DNA of 7,881 nucleotides from Spartobacteria bacterium (GTDB lineage Bacteria > Verrucomicrobiota > Verrucomicrobiia > Chthoniobacterales > Chthoniobacteraceae): positions 1 to 7,881 of the forward strand of contig JANXZI010000725.1 in NCBI GenBank assembly GCA_025355595.1, read 5' to 3'. Of the stretch, positions 1-6,838 are shown piece after piece (within the stretch, counting starts at the first letter, position 1; each line of letters begins with the position of its first letter). Both the position numbers and the translations under genes were made by a program. The notes under the pieces were generated by a model. It was not told the DNA's origin. It worked only from the letters and a program-made list of their open reading frames with translations, and ran no database searches.

Positions 1-525
1 CACATGCACGACAGGCGCGAGGCAGTTCGTCGTGCAGCTTGCGTTGGAAATGATGTGGTGCTTCGCGGGGTCGTAGTTCGTGTGGTTCACGCCCATGACG
101 ACGGTGATGTCCTCATTCTTTCCCGGCGCGCTGATGATGACTTTCTTCGCACCCGCAGTGATGTGGCCCTTCGCCTTTTCCGCATCCACAAAGAGGCCCG
201 TGCTCTCGATCACGATGTCCACGCCGAGCGCCTTCCACGGCAGTGCCGCGGGGCCTTCCTTCACGGCGAGGCACTTGATTTCGTGGCCGTCCACGACGAG
301 CACATCGTCCTCCGCCACTTCGGGCGAAGATTTTTTGGAATACACTTCCTCCTTCGCCTTGCCCTGCGTGGAATCATATTTCACGAGGTAGGCGAGGTTG
401 TCCGCGGGGACGAGGTCGTTCACCGCGACGACTTGGATTTCCTTCCCGAGAAGCCCTTGGTCACAGATTGCGCGAAAGACGGGGCGACCGATGCGCCCGA
501 AGCCGTTGATGCCGATTTTGATCAT
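1..525 (-). CDS. gap: Glyceraldehyde-3-phosphate dehydrogenase, N-terminal part (cut by window edge)
   Basis: Cytosolic glycolytic enzyme that oxidises and phosphorylates glyceraldehyde-3-phosphate to 1,3-bisphosphoglycerate using NAD. The 175 visible codons start at the ATG at 525 and stay open to base 1; about half of a typical 330-360 residue protein is present. The Rossmann start is MIKIGINGFGRIGR, the nucleotide-binding strand ends in VAVND (residues 33-37), as expected for an NAD enzyme, and IESTGLF precedes the catalytic signature SCTTNCLAP (163-171), giving Cys164 as nucleophile. The cysteine lies later than in the common short bacterial form because of extra residues around 54-75 (KKSSPEVAEDD region); this pattern and GLLGKEI resemble, from memory, the glycosomal-type GAPDH subfamily. 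No clear Shine-Dalgarno site precedes the start. It lies 105 bp downstream of the sugar kinase on the same strand. Identity is very secure; subfamily is an inference. Confidence 0.97.
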   Translation of the reverse strand, partial: MIKIGINGFGRIGRPVFRAICDQGLLGKEIQVVAVNDLVPADNLAYLVKYDSTQGKAKEEVYSKKSSPEVAEDDVLVVDGHEIKCLAVKEGPAALPWKALGVDIVIESTGLFVDAEKAKGHITAGAKKVIISAPGKNEDITVVMGVNHTNYDPAKHHIISNASCTTNCLAPVVHV

Positions 526-572
526 TTTGTTTTCAGTATTGGTTCGTGTGAGTGCCTGGGAAAGAGCCGCGC

Positions 573-601
573 ATACAAAGGGCGCTTTCCCGCTTCGTCA
601 A
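573..601 (-). promoter_or_regulatory. Possible weak promoter for gap
   Basis: The 105-bp gap between the kinase and gap is the longest in this gene string. On the minus strand it contains TTGACG (596-601, five of six matches to the sigma-70 -35 box), then 17 bp, then TTGTAT (573-578, only three of six matches to the -10 box). This would place transcription start roughly 40 bp upstream of the gap ATG. The -10 match is poor, so this is a candidate only; gap could instead be read through from the upstream genes. Confidence 0.22.
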
Positions 602-630
602 CACCGGAGGAACAGGGATTCAAACATCGC

Positions 631-1635
631 TCACCGTCCGATGCGCCCGCCGCCCGTTCCGCCCGCGAGCGACTCGATCTCCGCAACGCTGCCGCGATTC
701 CAGTCGCCGTAGATCGTGTGCTTCCACGCCGCGGTCGCGGCGGCAAAATCGATCGCGCGCTGATTTTCATCACCACGCATCAGCGCATGGATGAGGCCGC
801 CCGTGAAGCTGTCCCCTGCCCCGACGCGATCCACCACGGTGATCTCATGCCTGCGGGAAAATGCGGACGCGCCGCCGCTGTGGATCATCGCACGGAAAGT
901 CGTGTGCGACGCGCTGTCACCTGCGCGGCAGCTCATCGCGACGGTGCGGAACCCATGCATCTCAGCGAGCAAGCGCGCGGTCGCAGGCAGGCGCTGCTCC
1001 TCGTCGCCAGACTGCGGCGCGACGCCGAGAATGTCCACGGCATCGCTCTCGCCCGCGATGCACACATCCACATGCCGCATGAGCGGGAGCAGCGTGGCGG
1101 CGGCGGTCTCAAGACTCCAGAGTTTCGAGCGGAAGTTCACATCGAAGCTGACGGTGACGCCACGCTTCTTCGCAGCCTCGCACGCTTCCGCGCAAAGGGC
1201 CGCGCATCCCGTACCGAGTGCCGCCGTGATGCCGCTCCAGTGAAACCACTTCGCGCCATCGAGCACCGCGTCCCAATCCAACAGCCCCGGCCGCAGCTCG
1301 CTGATCGCGGAATGCTGGCGATCATAGCTCACTTTTCCAGGGCGCTGCCCAACGCCCGGCTCCAGAAAATAAACGCCGATGCGCGAACCCCCGCGCAGCA
1401 TCGCGCCCGTATCCACTCCGCGCCCGCGCAAATCCGCGATGCAGCGATCACCGAGCGCATTCTCCGGCAGCCGCGAGACGAACGCCGCGTGCCGCCCGAA
1501 CTGCGCGAGCTGCACGGCGACATTGGCCTCCGCGCCGCCGAACGCGAAATCGAGCGATGTCGCATCCGCGAGCGTGGCAAAGTGAGGGGTGGTCAGGCGA
1601 AGCATGACTTCGCCGAAGCAGACGATTTCGGCCAT
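631..1635 (-). CDS. kdgK: PfkB-family sugar kinase, probable 2-keto-3-deoxygluconate kinase
   Basis: Ribokinase/PfkB-fold cytosolic kinase of 334 residues, a normal family length. The N-terminal strand FGEVMLRL is followed by the substrate-side GGAEANVA motif (33-40), and the C-terminal PfkB signature DRVGAGDSFTGGLI (269-282) supplies the anion hole and catalytic base Asp275. SFDVNFRSKLW (163-173) and FGEVMLRLT are typical of 2-keto-3-deoxygluconate kinases, which make the 6-phosphate that KDPG aldolase splits to pyruvate and glyceraldehyde-3-phosphate. A fructokinase-like role cannot be excluded from sequence alone. Start: the ATG at 1635 gives MAEIVCFGE, the expected beginning; an in-frame TTG three codons earlier is less likely. 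No Shine-Dalgarno site is visible; CGCGC directly precedes the ATG. It begins 45 bp after mqnA and precedes gap, which fits a role feeding the lower glycolytic trunk. The C-terminal tail GGTGGGRIGR is low complexity. Confidence 0.88.
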   Translation of the reverse strand: MAEIVCFGEVMLRLTTPHFATLADATSLDFAFGGAEANVAVQLAQFGRHAAFVSRLPENALGDRCIADLRGRGVDTGAMLRGGSRIGVYFLEPGVGQRPGKVSYDRQHSAISELRPGLLDWDAVLDGAKWFHWSGITAALGTGCAALCAEACEAAKKRGVTVSFDVNFRSKLWSLETAAATLLPLMRHVDVCIAGESDAVDILGVAPQSGDEEQRLPATARLLAEMHGFRTVAMSCRAGDSASHTTFRAMIHSGGASAFSRRHEITVVDRVGAGDSFTGGLIHALMRGDENQRAIDFAAATAAWKHTIYGDWNRGSVAEIESLAGGTGGGRIGR

Positions 1636-1680
1636 GCGCGACAATGGAAACGCTGCGCGGAAAAATGAAGCGCAATCGGG

Positions 1681-2460
1681 TCAGATGAACTTCAGCGGCT
1701 CCGCGCAATCCGCGATGAGGCGGTGCTTCGCGAGCAGCGTGCGGTAAAGACCGAGCGCTTCGTGCCCGCGCGGGCCGATGCCGAAGCGCAGCCATTCCGT
1801 GAGGTAGCGTCGGCGCATTTCCACGTCGCCGAAATCCTCCTGCGTGATTAGCTCGGGGATTTGCACGCAGCCTGCGTCCCGAAGACTGCGGAATGCGTCG
1901 GCAACCGCAGAGGCATCCGCGGTTTCAGCCCGCACGGCCCACACTGCGAAGACGAATGGAAGCCCGGTACAGCGTTTCCATTCCTCGCCGAGATCGAAAA
2001 AGTGCCACTCGGAATTTTCTCCCTGCGCCTGACGGAATTCGATCGCCTGATTCCCGATGAGAAGCTGCGTGTCGCCGGTGCTGCCGAATGCCGGAGACAG
2101 GCCGTGAAATTCCGCGAGCAGCACGCGGAGCAAATTTGCCGAACTCCTGGATGCAGGATCGAGCGCGATGGAGCGCACGTCGCGCAGTTCGCCGCGGTAC
2201 GCGAGGAACACGCTGAAGACCGGGCCGTCGCAGCCGACTGCGACGTCATCCACGAGCAAGTAGCGCGGATCACGCAGCACCTCGAAGACCGGCACAAGCG
2301 CGGCATCGAGTCCGCCCGCCGCAAGCATCGTTGCGAGTGCTGACGGATGATCAAAGGTCACCGCACCGTCGTACGCACAGATGAGCGGGCGCGAGTTCAG
2401 ATACTTCACACAGCCGATGCGCAGGCCGCGCAATGCACGCCACGGGTCGCCGCTGTTCAC
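1681..2460 (-). CDS. mqnA: Chorismate dehydratase, futalosine menaquinone pathway
   Basis: MqnA removes water from chorismate to give 3-[(1-carboxyvinyl)oxy]benzoate, the first committed step of the futalosine route to menaquinone; it is a soluble protein with a periplasmic-binding-protein fold. At 259 residues it has the usual length. Family motifs are RIGCVKYLNSRPL (14-26), DAALVPVFE (52-60), GPVFSVFL (79-86), the SRSSANL stretch (104-110) and TGLPFVFAVW (165-174). LIGNQAI (134-140) has Asn where I recall Asp as usual (IGDxAL). Start: GTG at 2460 overlaps the mqnE stop as GTGA, a common coupled arrangement; a second in-frame GTG at 2466 would add only two residues. No ATG lies before the conserved N terminus. 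The overlap argues for translational coupling with mqnE, whose enzyme uses the MqnA product. mqnB/mqnC/mqnD are not in the window. Confidence 0.94.
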   Translation of the reverse strand: MNSGDPWRALRGLRIGCVKYLNSRPLICAYDGAVTFDHPSALATMLAAGGLDAALVPVFEVLRDPRYLLVDDVAVGCDGPVFSVFLAYRGELRDVRSIALDPASRSSANLLRVLLAEFHGLSPAFGSTGDTQLLIGNQAIEFRQAQGENSEWHFFDLGEEWKRCTGLPFVFAVWAVRAETADASAVADAFRSLRDAGCVQIPELITQEDFGDVEMRRRYLTEWLRFGIGPRGHEALGLYRTLLAKHRLIADCAEPLKFI

Positions 2461-3626
2461 GCACACGCAGGCTCGGCCTGCTTTTCCGTGCGCATCGTCG
2501 GCGAAGGTTTCGCCCAGGTGCTGCCGATCCGGCGGTACCAGGTGTCGCGCTGCATCGGCGTACGGCCCGCCTCGGTGATGGCCTTTTCCAGCGCATGAAC
2601 CGTCTGGAGTGTCGGCGTGGTCGCACCGGCCATGTGGAAAATTTTCTCCTCCATGATCGTGCCGTGCAGATCGTCCACACCGTAGTTCATCGCGAGCGAT
2701 GCGAGCGGCAGGCCGAGACTCACCCAGTACGCGGTGATGTGATCAAAATTGTCGAGGTAGATGCGGCTGATCGCGAGATTCCTGAGCTGCTCAAATGCGG
2801 TTGCGTGTGCGATATGGCGCAACTCGGGCCGCGCATTTTCACTCTCAAATGCAAACGGGATAAAGCCGACGAAGCCGCCGGTGATGTCCTGCAATTCGCG
2901 CAGCCGCCGCAGGTGATCCACGCGGTGCGCGTGCGTCTCGATATGGCCGAAGAGCATCGTCGCCGTGCTGCGCATCCCCATCTCGTGCCAGGTGCGATGC
3001 ACCTCCGCCCACTCCTCGGCGGTTTCCTTTCCGCGGCAGATTTGATCGCGGATCGTCTGATCAAAAATCTCCGCGCCACCGCCGGTGATCGCGCCGAGCC
3101 CCGCATCGCGAAGACGCGAGAGCATGTCGCGCAGGCTGCATTTGAAAATGCGATCCGCGAGATGGCGGATCTCCACGGCGGTGAAGGCCTTGATGTAAAG
3201 CGCGGGATCGAGCGCGCGCAGCCGTGTGATCAGATCAAGATACCACTCCGGCTTCAGCGACGGATGCAGCCCGCCGACCATGTGGATTTCCGTCACGCCC
3301 ATTTCCAGCCCCGCACGCACGCGCTGCTCGATCGCCTCGGTCGTCAGTTCGAATGCGTGCGCCTCATTTTTCCGCGCGCCGAACGCGCAAAACTGGCAGC
3401 GCAGGATGCAGTGGTTCGAATAATTGACGTAGAGATTGTGGATGTAAGTGCCGACGTTGCCATTCTTCCGCTCGCGGATGAGATTCGCGATCATCCCGAG
3501 CGCGTTCAGGTCGTTCGAGCGATAGAGTTCCAGGCACTCGGCGTCGGTGATACGCTGTCCTTCCTTCACTTTTCCAAAGATGGGCTTCAGCGGCTCCGGG
3601 ATCAGTTTTTCGGCAATCGTGGCCAT
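2457..3626 (-). CDS. mqnE: Aminofutalosine synthase, radical SAM enzyme
   Basis: MqnE joins the MqnA product to the 5'-deoxyadenosyl group of SAM, giving 6-amino-6-deoxyfutalosine with loss of CO2. The 389-residue protein has the radical-SAM cluster CxxxCxxC at Cys73, Cys77 and Cys80 (CILRCQFC), then HMVGGLHPSL (115-124), IKAFTAVEI (145-153) and TGGGAEIF (181-188). The combination of KAFTAVEI and GHIET with HPSL favours MqnE over the related cyclase MqnC; EEKIFHMAGATTP (326-338) supports this. Start: ATG at 3626 (MATIAEKL) preserves the conserved region; the ATG at 3638 adds four residues, and the ATG at 3701 would overlap the end of hemB with unconserved sequence. GGAA lies about 13 bp before the chosen ATG, a distant possible ribosome site. 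hemB ends 53 bp upstream and mqnA overlaps its stop by 4 bp, so it is probably in the same operon. Confidence 0.95.
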   Translation of the reverse strand: MATIAEKLIPEPLKPIFGKVKEGQRITDAECLELYRSNDLNALGMIANLIRERKNGNVGTYIHNLYVNYSNHCILRCQFCAFGARKNEAHAFELTTEAIEQRVRAGLEMGVTEIHMVGGLHPSLKPEWYLDLITRLRALDPALYIKAFTAVEIRHLADRIFKCSLRDMLSRLRDAGLGAITGGGAEIFDQTIRDQICRGKETAEEWAEVHRTWHEMGMRSTATMLFGHIETHAHRVDHLRRLRELQDITGGFVGFIPFAFESENARPELRHIAHATAFEQLRNLAISRIYLDNFDHITAYWVSLGLPLASLAMNYGVDDLHGTIMEEKIFHMAGATTPTLQTVHALEKAITEAGRTPMQRDTWYRRIGSTWAKPSPTMRTEKQAEPACA

Positions 3627-3679
3627 TCGCCTGCACATCTTCCACAATGCGCCCGACGCGGCAAACGGTTTCGCCTGCG

Positions 3680-4660
3680 CTACTTCAGCCACTCGGCGCA
3701 TTGCCGCGCCCAGTAGGTGATGATGAGATCAGCGCCAGCGCGCTTGAAGGCGGTCATCTGCTCGATCACACACGCCTTTTCGTCGAGCCAGCCGTTCGCG
3801 GCGGCGGCCTTCAGCATCGCGTATTCGCCGCTCACATTGTACACGGCAGTCGGCAGGCCGAAGCGCTCCTTGATGCGCCAGACGAGGTCGAGATACGGCA
3901 GGCCGGGCTTCACCATCACGATGTCCGCGCCCTCGGCGATATCGAGTTCCACTTCGCGCAATGCCTCGCGCGCATTCGCGGCATCCATCTGGTACGCGCG
4001 GCGATCGCCGGCCTGCGGCGCGCTCTCCGCGGCGTCGCGGAACGGGCCGTAAAATGCGGAGGCAAATTTCGCCGCGTAGCTCATGAGGATCGTATTCTCA
4101 AAACCGCCTGCATCGAGCGCGGTGCGGATCGCGCCGATGCGCCCGTCCATCATGTCGCTCGGCGCGACGACATCCGCGCCGGCCTCTGCGTGCGAGAGTG
4201 CGGTCTTTACGAGCAGTTCCACGCTGGCGTCGTTGTGAACGTGCGCGATGTCGCCGTGGAATTCCGTGATGCCGCAATGCCCGTGGCTCATGTATTCGCA
4301 GAGGCACACGTCGGTCATCACGATGAGCTTCGGCAGTTCGCGCTTCAGTCGCCGCACCGCGCGCTGCACCACGCCATTTTCGGCGTAGGCCTGCGTGGCC
4401 TTTTCATCGCGCACCACCGGGATGCCGAAGAGGATCACCGCGCGCACGCCGGTCTCGAATGCACCGCGCGCCTCGGCGAGCAGCGCGTCCTCATCGAGCT
4501 GCGCCACGCCGGGCATCGAGGCCACGGGCGCGCGGCCCTTCACTTTCTCCGAGACGAAAAGCGGCAGGATAAAATCGTCCACCGACAGCGATCCTTCGCG
4601 GACGAGGGCGCGGATTTGGGGAGTGGCGCGAAGGCGGCGGGGACGGCGGGTCAGGTTCAT
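3680..4660 (-). CDS. hemB: Porphobilinogen synthase (delta-aminolevulinic acid dehydratase), zinc type
   Basis: HemB condenses two 5-aminolevulinate molecules to porphobilinogen in heme biosynthesis; it is a cytosolic TIM-barrel protein that normally forms octamers. The 326-residue length is standard. The active-site metal motif DVCLCEYMSHGHCG (117-130) carries Cys119, Cys121 and Cys129, the zinc-binding set, rather than the Asp-containing magnesium-type motif. The Schiff-base lysines are Lys198 (MSYAAKFASAFYG) and Lys251 (IVMVKPGLPYLD). The family start MNLTRRPRRLR fixes the ATG at 4660; upstream in-frame starts to 4765 only add unrelated residues and run across the divergent gene. No Shine-Dalgarno site is seen and CCGCGC precedes the ATG. 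It is the first gene of the leftward string followed by mqnE and mqnA, linking heme and quinone supply for respiration. Identity is secure; operon membership is inferred from spacing. Confidence 0.97.
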   Translation of the reverse strand: MNLTRRPRRLRATPQIRALVREGSLSVDDFILPLFVSEKVKGRAPVASMPGVAQLDEDALLAEARGAFETGVRAVILFGIPVVRDEKATQAYAENGVVQRAVRRLKRELPKLIVMTDVCLCEYMSHGHCGITEFHGDIAHVHNDASVELLVKTALSHAEAGADVVAPSDMMDGRIGAIRTALDAGGFENTILMSYAAKFASAFYGPFRDAAESAPQAGDRRAYQMDAANAREALREVELDIAEGADIVMVKPGLPYLDLVWRIKERFGLPTAVYNVSGEYAMLKAAAANGWLDEKACVIEQMTAFKRAGADLIITYWARQCAEWLK

Positions 4661-4734
4661 GCGCGGCTTTTGGAGTGGCGGGGAGTGAATGGTAATCGGT
4701 AAGCAGTGGCGAGTCATCAGTCGCGGCGCGAGAA
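4661..4734. promoter_or_regulatory. Divergent intergenic region, hemB / acyltransferase-like gene
   Basis: Only 74 bp separate the two divergent start codons, so promoters for both directions must lie here or inside the neighbouring coding starts. Towards hemB a weak candidate is ATGACT, 17 bp, TACCAT (eight of twelve consensus matches on the minus strand). No convincing promoter is visible on the plus strand. The middle has a degenerate repeated feel (GGTAATCGGTAA, then a GAGTCATCAGTC stretch) but no exact repeat within the window. No Shine-Dalgarno site is apparent for either gene. Confidence 0.3.
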
Positions 4735-5421
4735 ATGCGCGCGGCTGGCGGCGAAAAATTTTCACCCGTGCCCAAGCCCGTCACCGCCGCAAAAGTCACC
4801 TTCCTCCAGACGCTCGTTTCGTTCGTCGCGGGCACGGCCCTGAAGCTGCTGGCGCTCACGCTGCGCGTGAAATGGAAGGACGGCGGCACCTTTTACGATC
4901 GCGAGCGCAAGCCCGTGATCCTCTGCATCTGGCACAACCGGCTGCTCGGCTCCATCCTCGCCGACTGGCGCGCGCGGCGGCGCTGCCATCCCGTGAAAGT
5001 GCTTACCAGCGCGAGCAAAGACGGCGGCTGGCTCGCCGCGATGGCGCGGCGCTTCACGCTCGGCGCAGTGCGCGGATCGAGTTCGCGGCGCGGCGCGGCG
5101 GCGCTCATCGAGCTTTCTCGCGCCATCCGCGACGGCAACGACATCGTGATTACGCCCGACGGCCCACGCGGGCCGAACTACTCGATCGCACCCGGCATCA
5201 TCCATCTTGCCGGACATGCGGATGCGCAGATCGTCCCGGTGAAAGTCGGCTTCACGAGCTTCTGGCGCATCGGGAAAAAATGGGACGCACTGTGGATTCC
5301 GAAGCCGTTCTCACGGCTCACGCTGGAATTCCTGGAGCCGCTCAAAATCTCGAACGACAGCGATGCGCTCGAAGCCGAGACGCAGCGACTCGCAACAGCG
5401 ATGGGAACCAAAACAATCTGA
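4735..5421 (+). CDS. DUF374 / lysophospholipid acyltransferase-like membrane protein
   Basis: A 228-residue protein with the DUF374 pattern, a branch of the lysophospholipid acyltransferase superfamily; its substrate is not established, and acylation of a lipid or lipid A precursor at the inner membrane is only an inference. A hydrophobic helix (about residues 22-44) is followed by IWHNRLLGS with the candidate catalytic His67, then TSASKDGGWLA (91-101), the RGSSSRRGAAAL segment (113-124) and ITPDGPRGP (139-147), which is the most diagnostic motif. The order and spacing match the family as I know it. Start: the ATG at 4735 is used; a GTG at 4768 would remove 11 residues and still keep the helix. 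No Shine-Dalgarno site is clear. It is the only plus-strand gene here, divergent from hemB and convergent with the prepilin peptidase, so it is probably transcribed alone and ends at the hairpins just downstream. Confidence 0.87.
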   Translation: MRAAGGEKFSPVPKPVTAAKVTFLQTLVSFVAGTALKLLALTLRVKWKDGGTFYDRERKPVILCIWHNRLLGSILADWRARRRCHPVKVLTSASKDGGWLAAMARRFTLGAVRGSSSRRGAAALIELSRAIRDGNDIVITPDGPRGPNYSIAPGIIHLAGHADAQIVPVKVGFTSFWRIGKKWDALWIPKPFSRLTLEFLEPLKISNDSDALEAETQRLATAMGTKTI

Positions 5422-5437
5422 CACTGCAGATTACGCC

Positions 5438-5474
5438 CTCGTAGCCGACGACGGCACGAGGCGGGCTGATTTTT
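5438..5474 (+). terminator. Terminator-like hairpin after the acyltransferase-like gene
   Basis: Starting 17 bp after the stop codon, CTCGT (5438-5442) and GCCG (5444-5447) pair with CGGC (5452-5455) and ACGAG (5456-5460), giving nine base pairs with one bulged A and an ACGA loop. Five T bases follow at 5470-5474, about nine bases beyond the stem, further than in a classic intrinsic terminator. The same stretch also starts GTAGC and ends GGCGGGCT like the REP unit directly downstream, so it may instead be a decayed repeat copy. Confidence 0.4.
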
Positions 5475-5554
5475 GTAGCTGCGCTTGTGAAAGCGCAGGC
5501 GGGCTTTTGCATCGAACGGTGGATGTGGGCCCGCGCTTTCACAAGCGCGGCTAC
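5475..5554. repeat. Inverted pair of GTAG-headed REP-like hairpins (REPIN-like element)
   Basis: Two 26-bp units lie head-out in inverted orientation around a 28-bp spacer (5501-5528). Unit one (plus, 5475-5500) is GTAG followed by the stem CTGCGCTT, a GTGA loop and AAGCGCAG. Unit two (minus, 5554 down to 5529) is GTAG followed by CCGCGCTT, GTGA and AAGCGCGG. They match at 24 of 26 positions, and the two differences fall on paired stem positions (T-A against C-G), so folding is preserved. A GTAG head plus short hairpin is the hallmark of REP sequences mobilised by RAYT transposases; no RAYT gene is in the window. The second stem followed by CTACTGTTTT could also end transcription of the plus-strand gene. 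The element ends 7 bp before the convergent prepilin peptidase stop codon. Confidence 0.85.
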
Positions 5555-5561
5555 TGTTTTG

Positions 5562-6758
5562 TCACTCCACCCCACCCGTCGAGAGATTCACCCACAGCGT
5601 GATCAGTTCCGGTCCGGCGAAAAGCCACAGCAGCGCGCCTAGCGAAAGATACGGGCCGAATGGAATCTTCGCCGACCACTCGCGGCGCCCGATAATGATC
5701 GTGAAGCCACCGATGAGCGCGCCGAGTATGGATGCGGCCATGACGGTGAAGAGGATCGCCTTCCACCCGAGGAACGCACCGATGCACGCCATGAATTTCA
5801 CGTCGCCAAAACCCATCGCATCGCGGCGAAATGAAACTTTCCGCACGCTGCCGCTGAATCCCTTCACCGTGTTCAGGTCGTGCGTCGTGCCTGCCACTTC
5901 CAGCCGCTCGTATTGCGAGCGCAGCTCGATGTTCTCGTAAGCTTTGCCGTCGAGTTCCAGTCGCGCGCAGTCCATCACCATCCAGTCTTTTTCCGTTGAG
6001 AAAAGCTCGTCCCACCACATGTCCTCCGTGCCGATCGTGAGCTTTGCGCGCTCGCCGTCGAGCATCCATGTGAAGGCGCGCGGCTCGTCCCAGTGCAGCG
6101 TCTTTTTTCCAAAAGCCATTTTGCCCAGCACGCTCACGAGCCACAGCAGCCCAAAGCCCGCGCCTGCGCCGATCAGCGACATGAGCAGGCCCCAGACGTG
6201 GCTGGTCCGGTCGTGCAGAAAGGTCAGCGCCGGAAGGAAACTTTCGCCAAAGGCGGCGTCGCCGATTTTATCCTGAAGCACCGGGATCGCCGCGCTGAAA
6301 AGCACGCCGGCGACTGCGCCGCCAAGTGTGATTTCATCCGGGATAATGTAGTGCTCGAAATCAATGAACGTCGCGACGACGAGCAGCGCGATGAACGTGA
6401 ACAGCGGGAGCACCATCACCCACGCGCCGGAGAGATTTCCGAATGGCGAATGCATGACGCGCCACCACGCGGCGAGGAAAAGCAGACCGGTGAGCAGCTC
6501 GACGAGCACGTAGCGCGCGGCGATGGGCGCGCCGCAGTTGCGGCACTTCCCGCGCTGCACGATCCACGTCGCGAGCGGCAGGTTGGAATACCACGGGATT
6601 TGGTATTTGCAGTGCGGGCAGAACGAGCGCCGCGGCTGGTTCACCGAGATGCCGAGCGGCATCCGGTAGATGCACACATTCAAAAATGACCCGATGCTCG
6701 CGCCGAGAAAAAACGCGAAGGCGGCGAAGAGCGCTGGGTAGATTTCCTGGGCGGGCAC
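5562..6758 (-). CDS. pilD: Prepilin peptidase (A24 family) with a large soluble insert
   Basis: Inner-membrane aspartic protease that cleaves, and often N-methylates, type IV prepilins or type II secretion pseudopilins. Domain order: first helix with GSFLNVCIYRMP (23-34); the cytoplasmic zinc module with CPHC (47-50) and CRNC (72-75); helices around 84-99, 113-131, 143-160 and 188-211; and the catalytic aspartates Asp133 in FIDFEHYIIPDE and Asp319 in GFGDVKF. At 398 residues it exceeds the usual 250-290; the excess is a hydrophilic insert at about 213-312 between a helix and the GxGD motif. Start: GTG at 6758 (then PAQEIYPALF) sits just before the first helix; the only earlier option, GTG at 6845, lies inside a repeat and adds a basic tail. 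No Shine-Dalgarno site is clear. No pilus or secretion gene adjoins it, so its substrates cannot be named. Confidence 0.92.
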   Translation of the reverse strand: MPAQEIYPALFAAFAFFLGASIGSFLNVCIYRMPLGISVNQPRRSFCPHCKYQIPWYSNLPLATWIVQRGKCRNCGAPIAARYVLVELLTGLLFLAAWWRVMHSPFGNLSGAWVMVLPLFTFIALLVVATFIDFEHYIIPDEITLGGAVAGVLFSAAIPVLQDKIGDAAFGESFLPALTFLHDRTSHVWGLLMSLIGAGAGFGLLWLVSVLGKMAFGKKTLHWDEPRAFTWMLDGERAKLTIGTEDMWWDELFSTEKDWMVMDCARLELDGKAYENIELRSQYERLEVAGTTHDLNTVKGFSGSVRKVSFRRDAMGFGDVKFMACIGAFLGWKAILFTVMAASILGALIGGFTIIIGRREWSAKIPFGPYLSLGALLWLFAGPELITLWVNLSTGGVE

Positions 6759-6838
6759 GCGCGGAGCAGAAGCAGCACTCGCGCCAAGGTCAACGCTGCG
6801 CGTCCGCCGGTGATGTCTTGATTTGAGCCGCGGGGAAG

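Noticed and set aside
4..1668. Long plus-strand open frame covering the gap and kinase region
   Set aside because: It is antisense to two clearly recognisable genes (GAPDH and a PfkB kinase), its translation is arginine- and histidine-rich with no family motif, and such antisense frames are common in GC-rich DNA.
2433..3716. Plus-strand open frame of 427 codons opposite mqnE
   Set aside because: The opposite strand encodes a complete radical-SAM MqnE with its cysteine motif; the plus-strand translation shows no recognisable domain.
3647..4702. Plus-strand open frame opposite hemB
   Set aside because: HemB on the minus strand has every catalytic residue; the antisense product is histidine- and arginine-rich shadow sequence.
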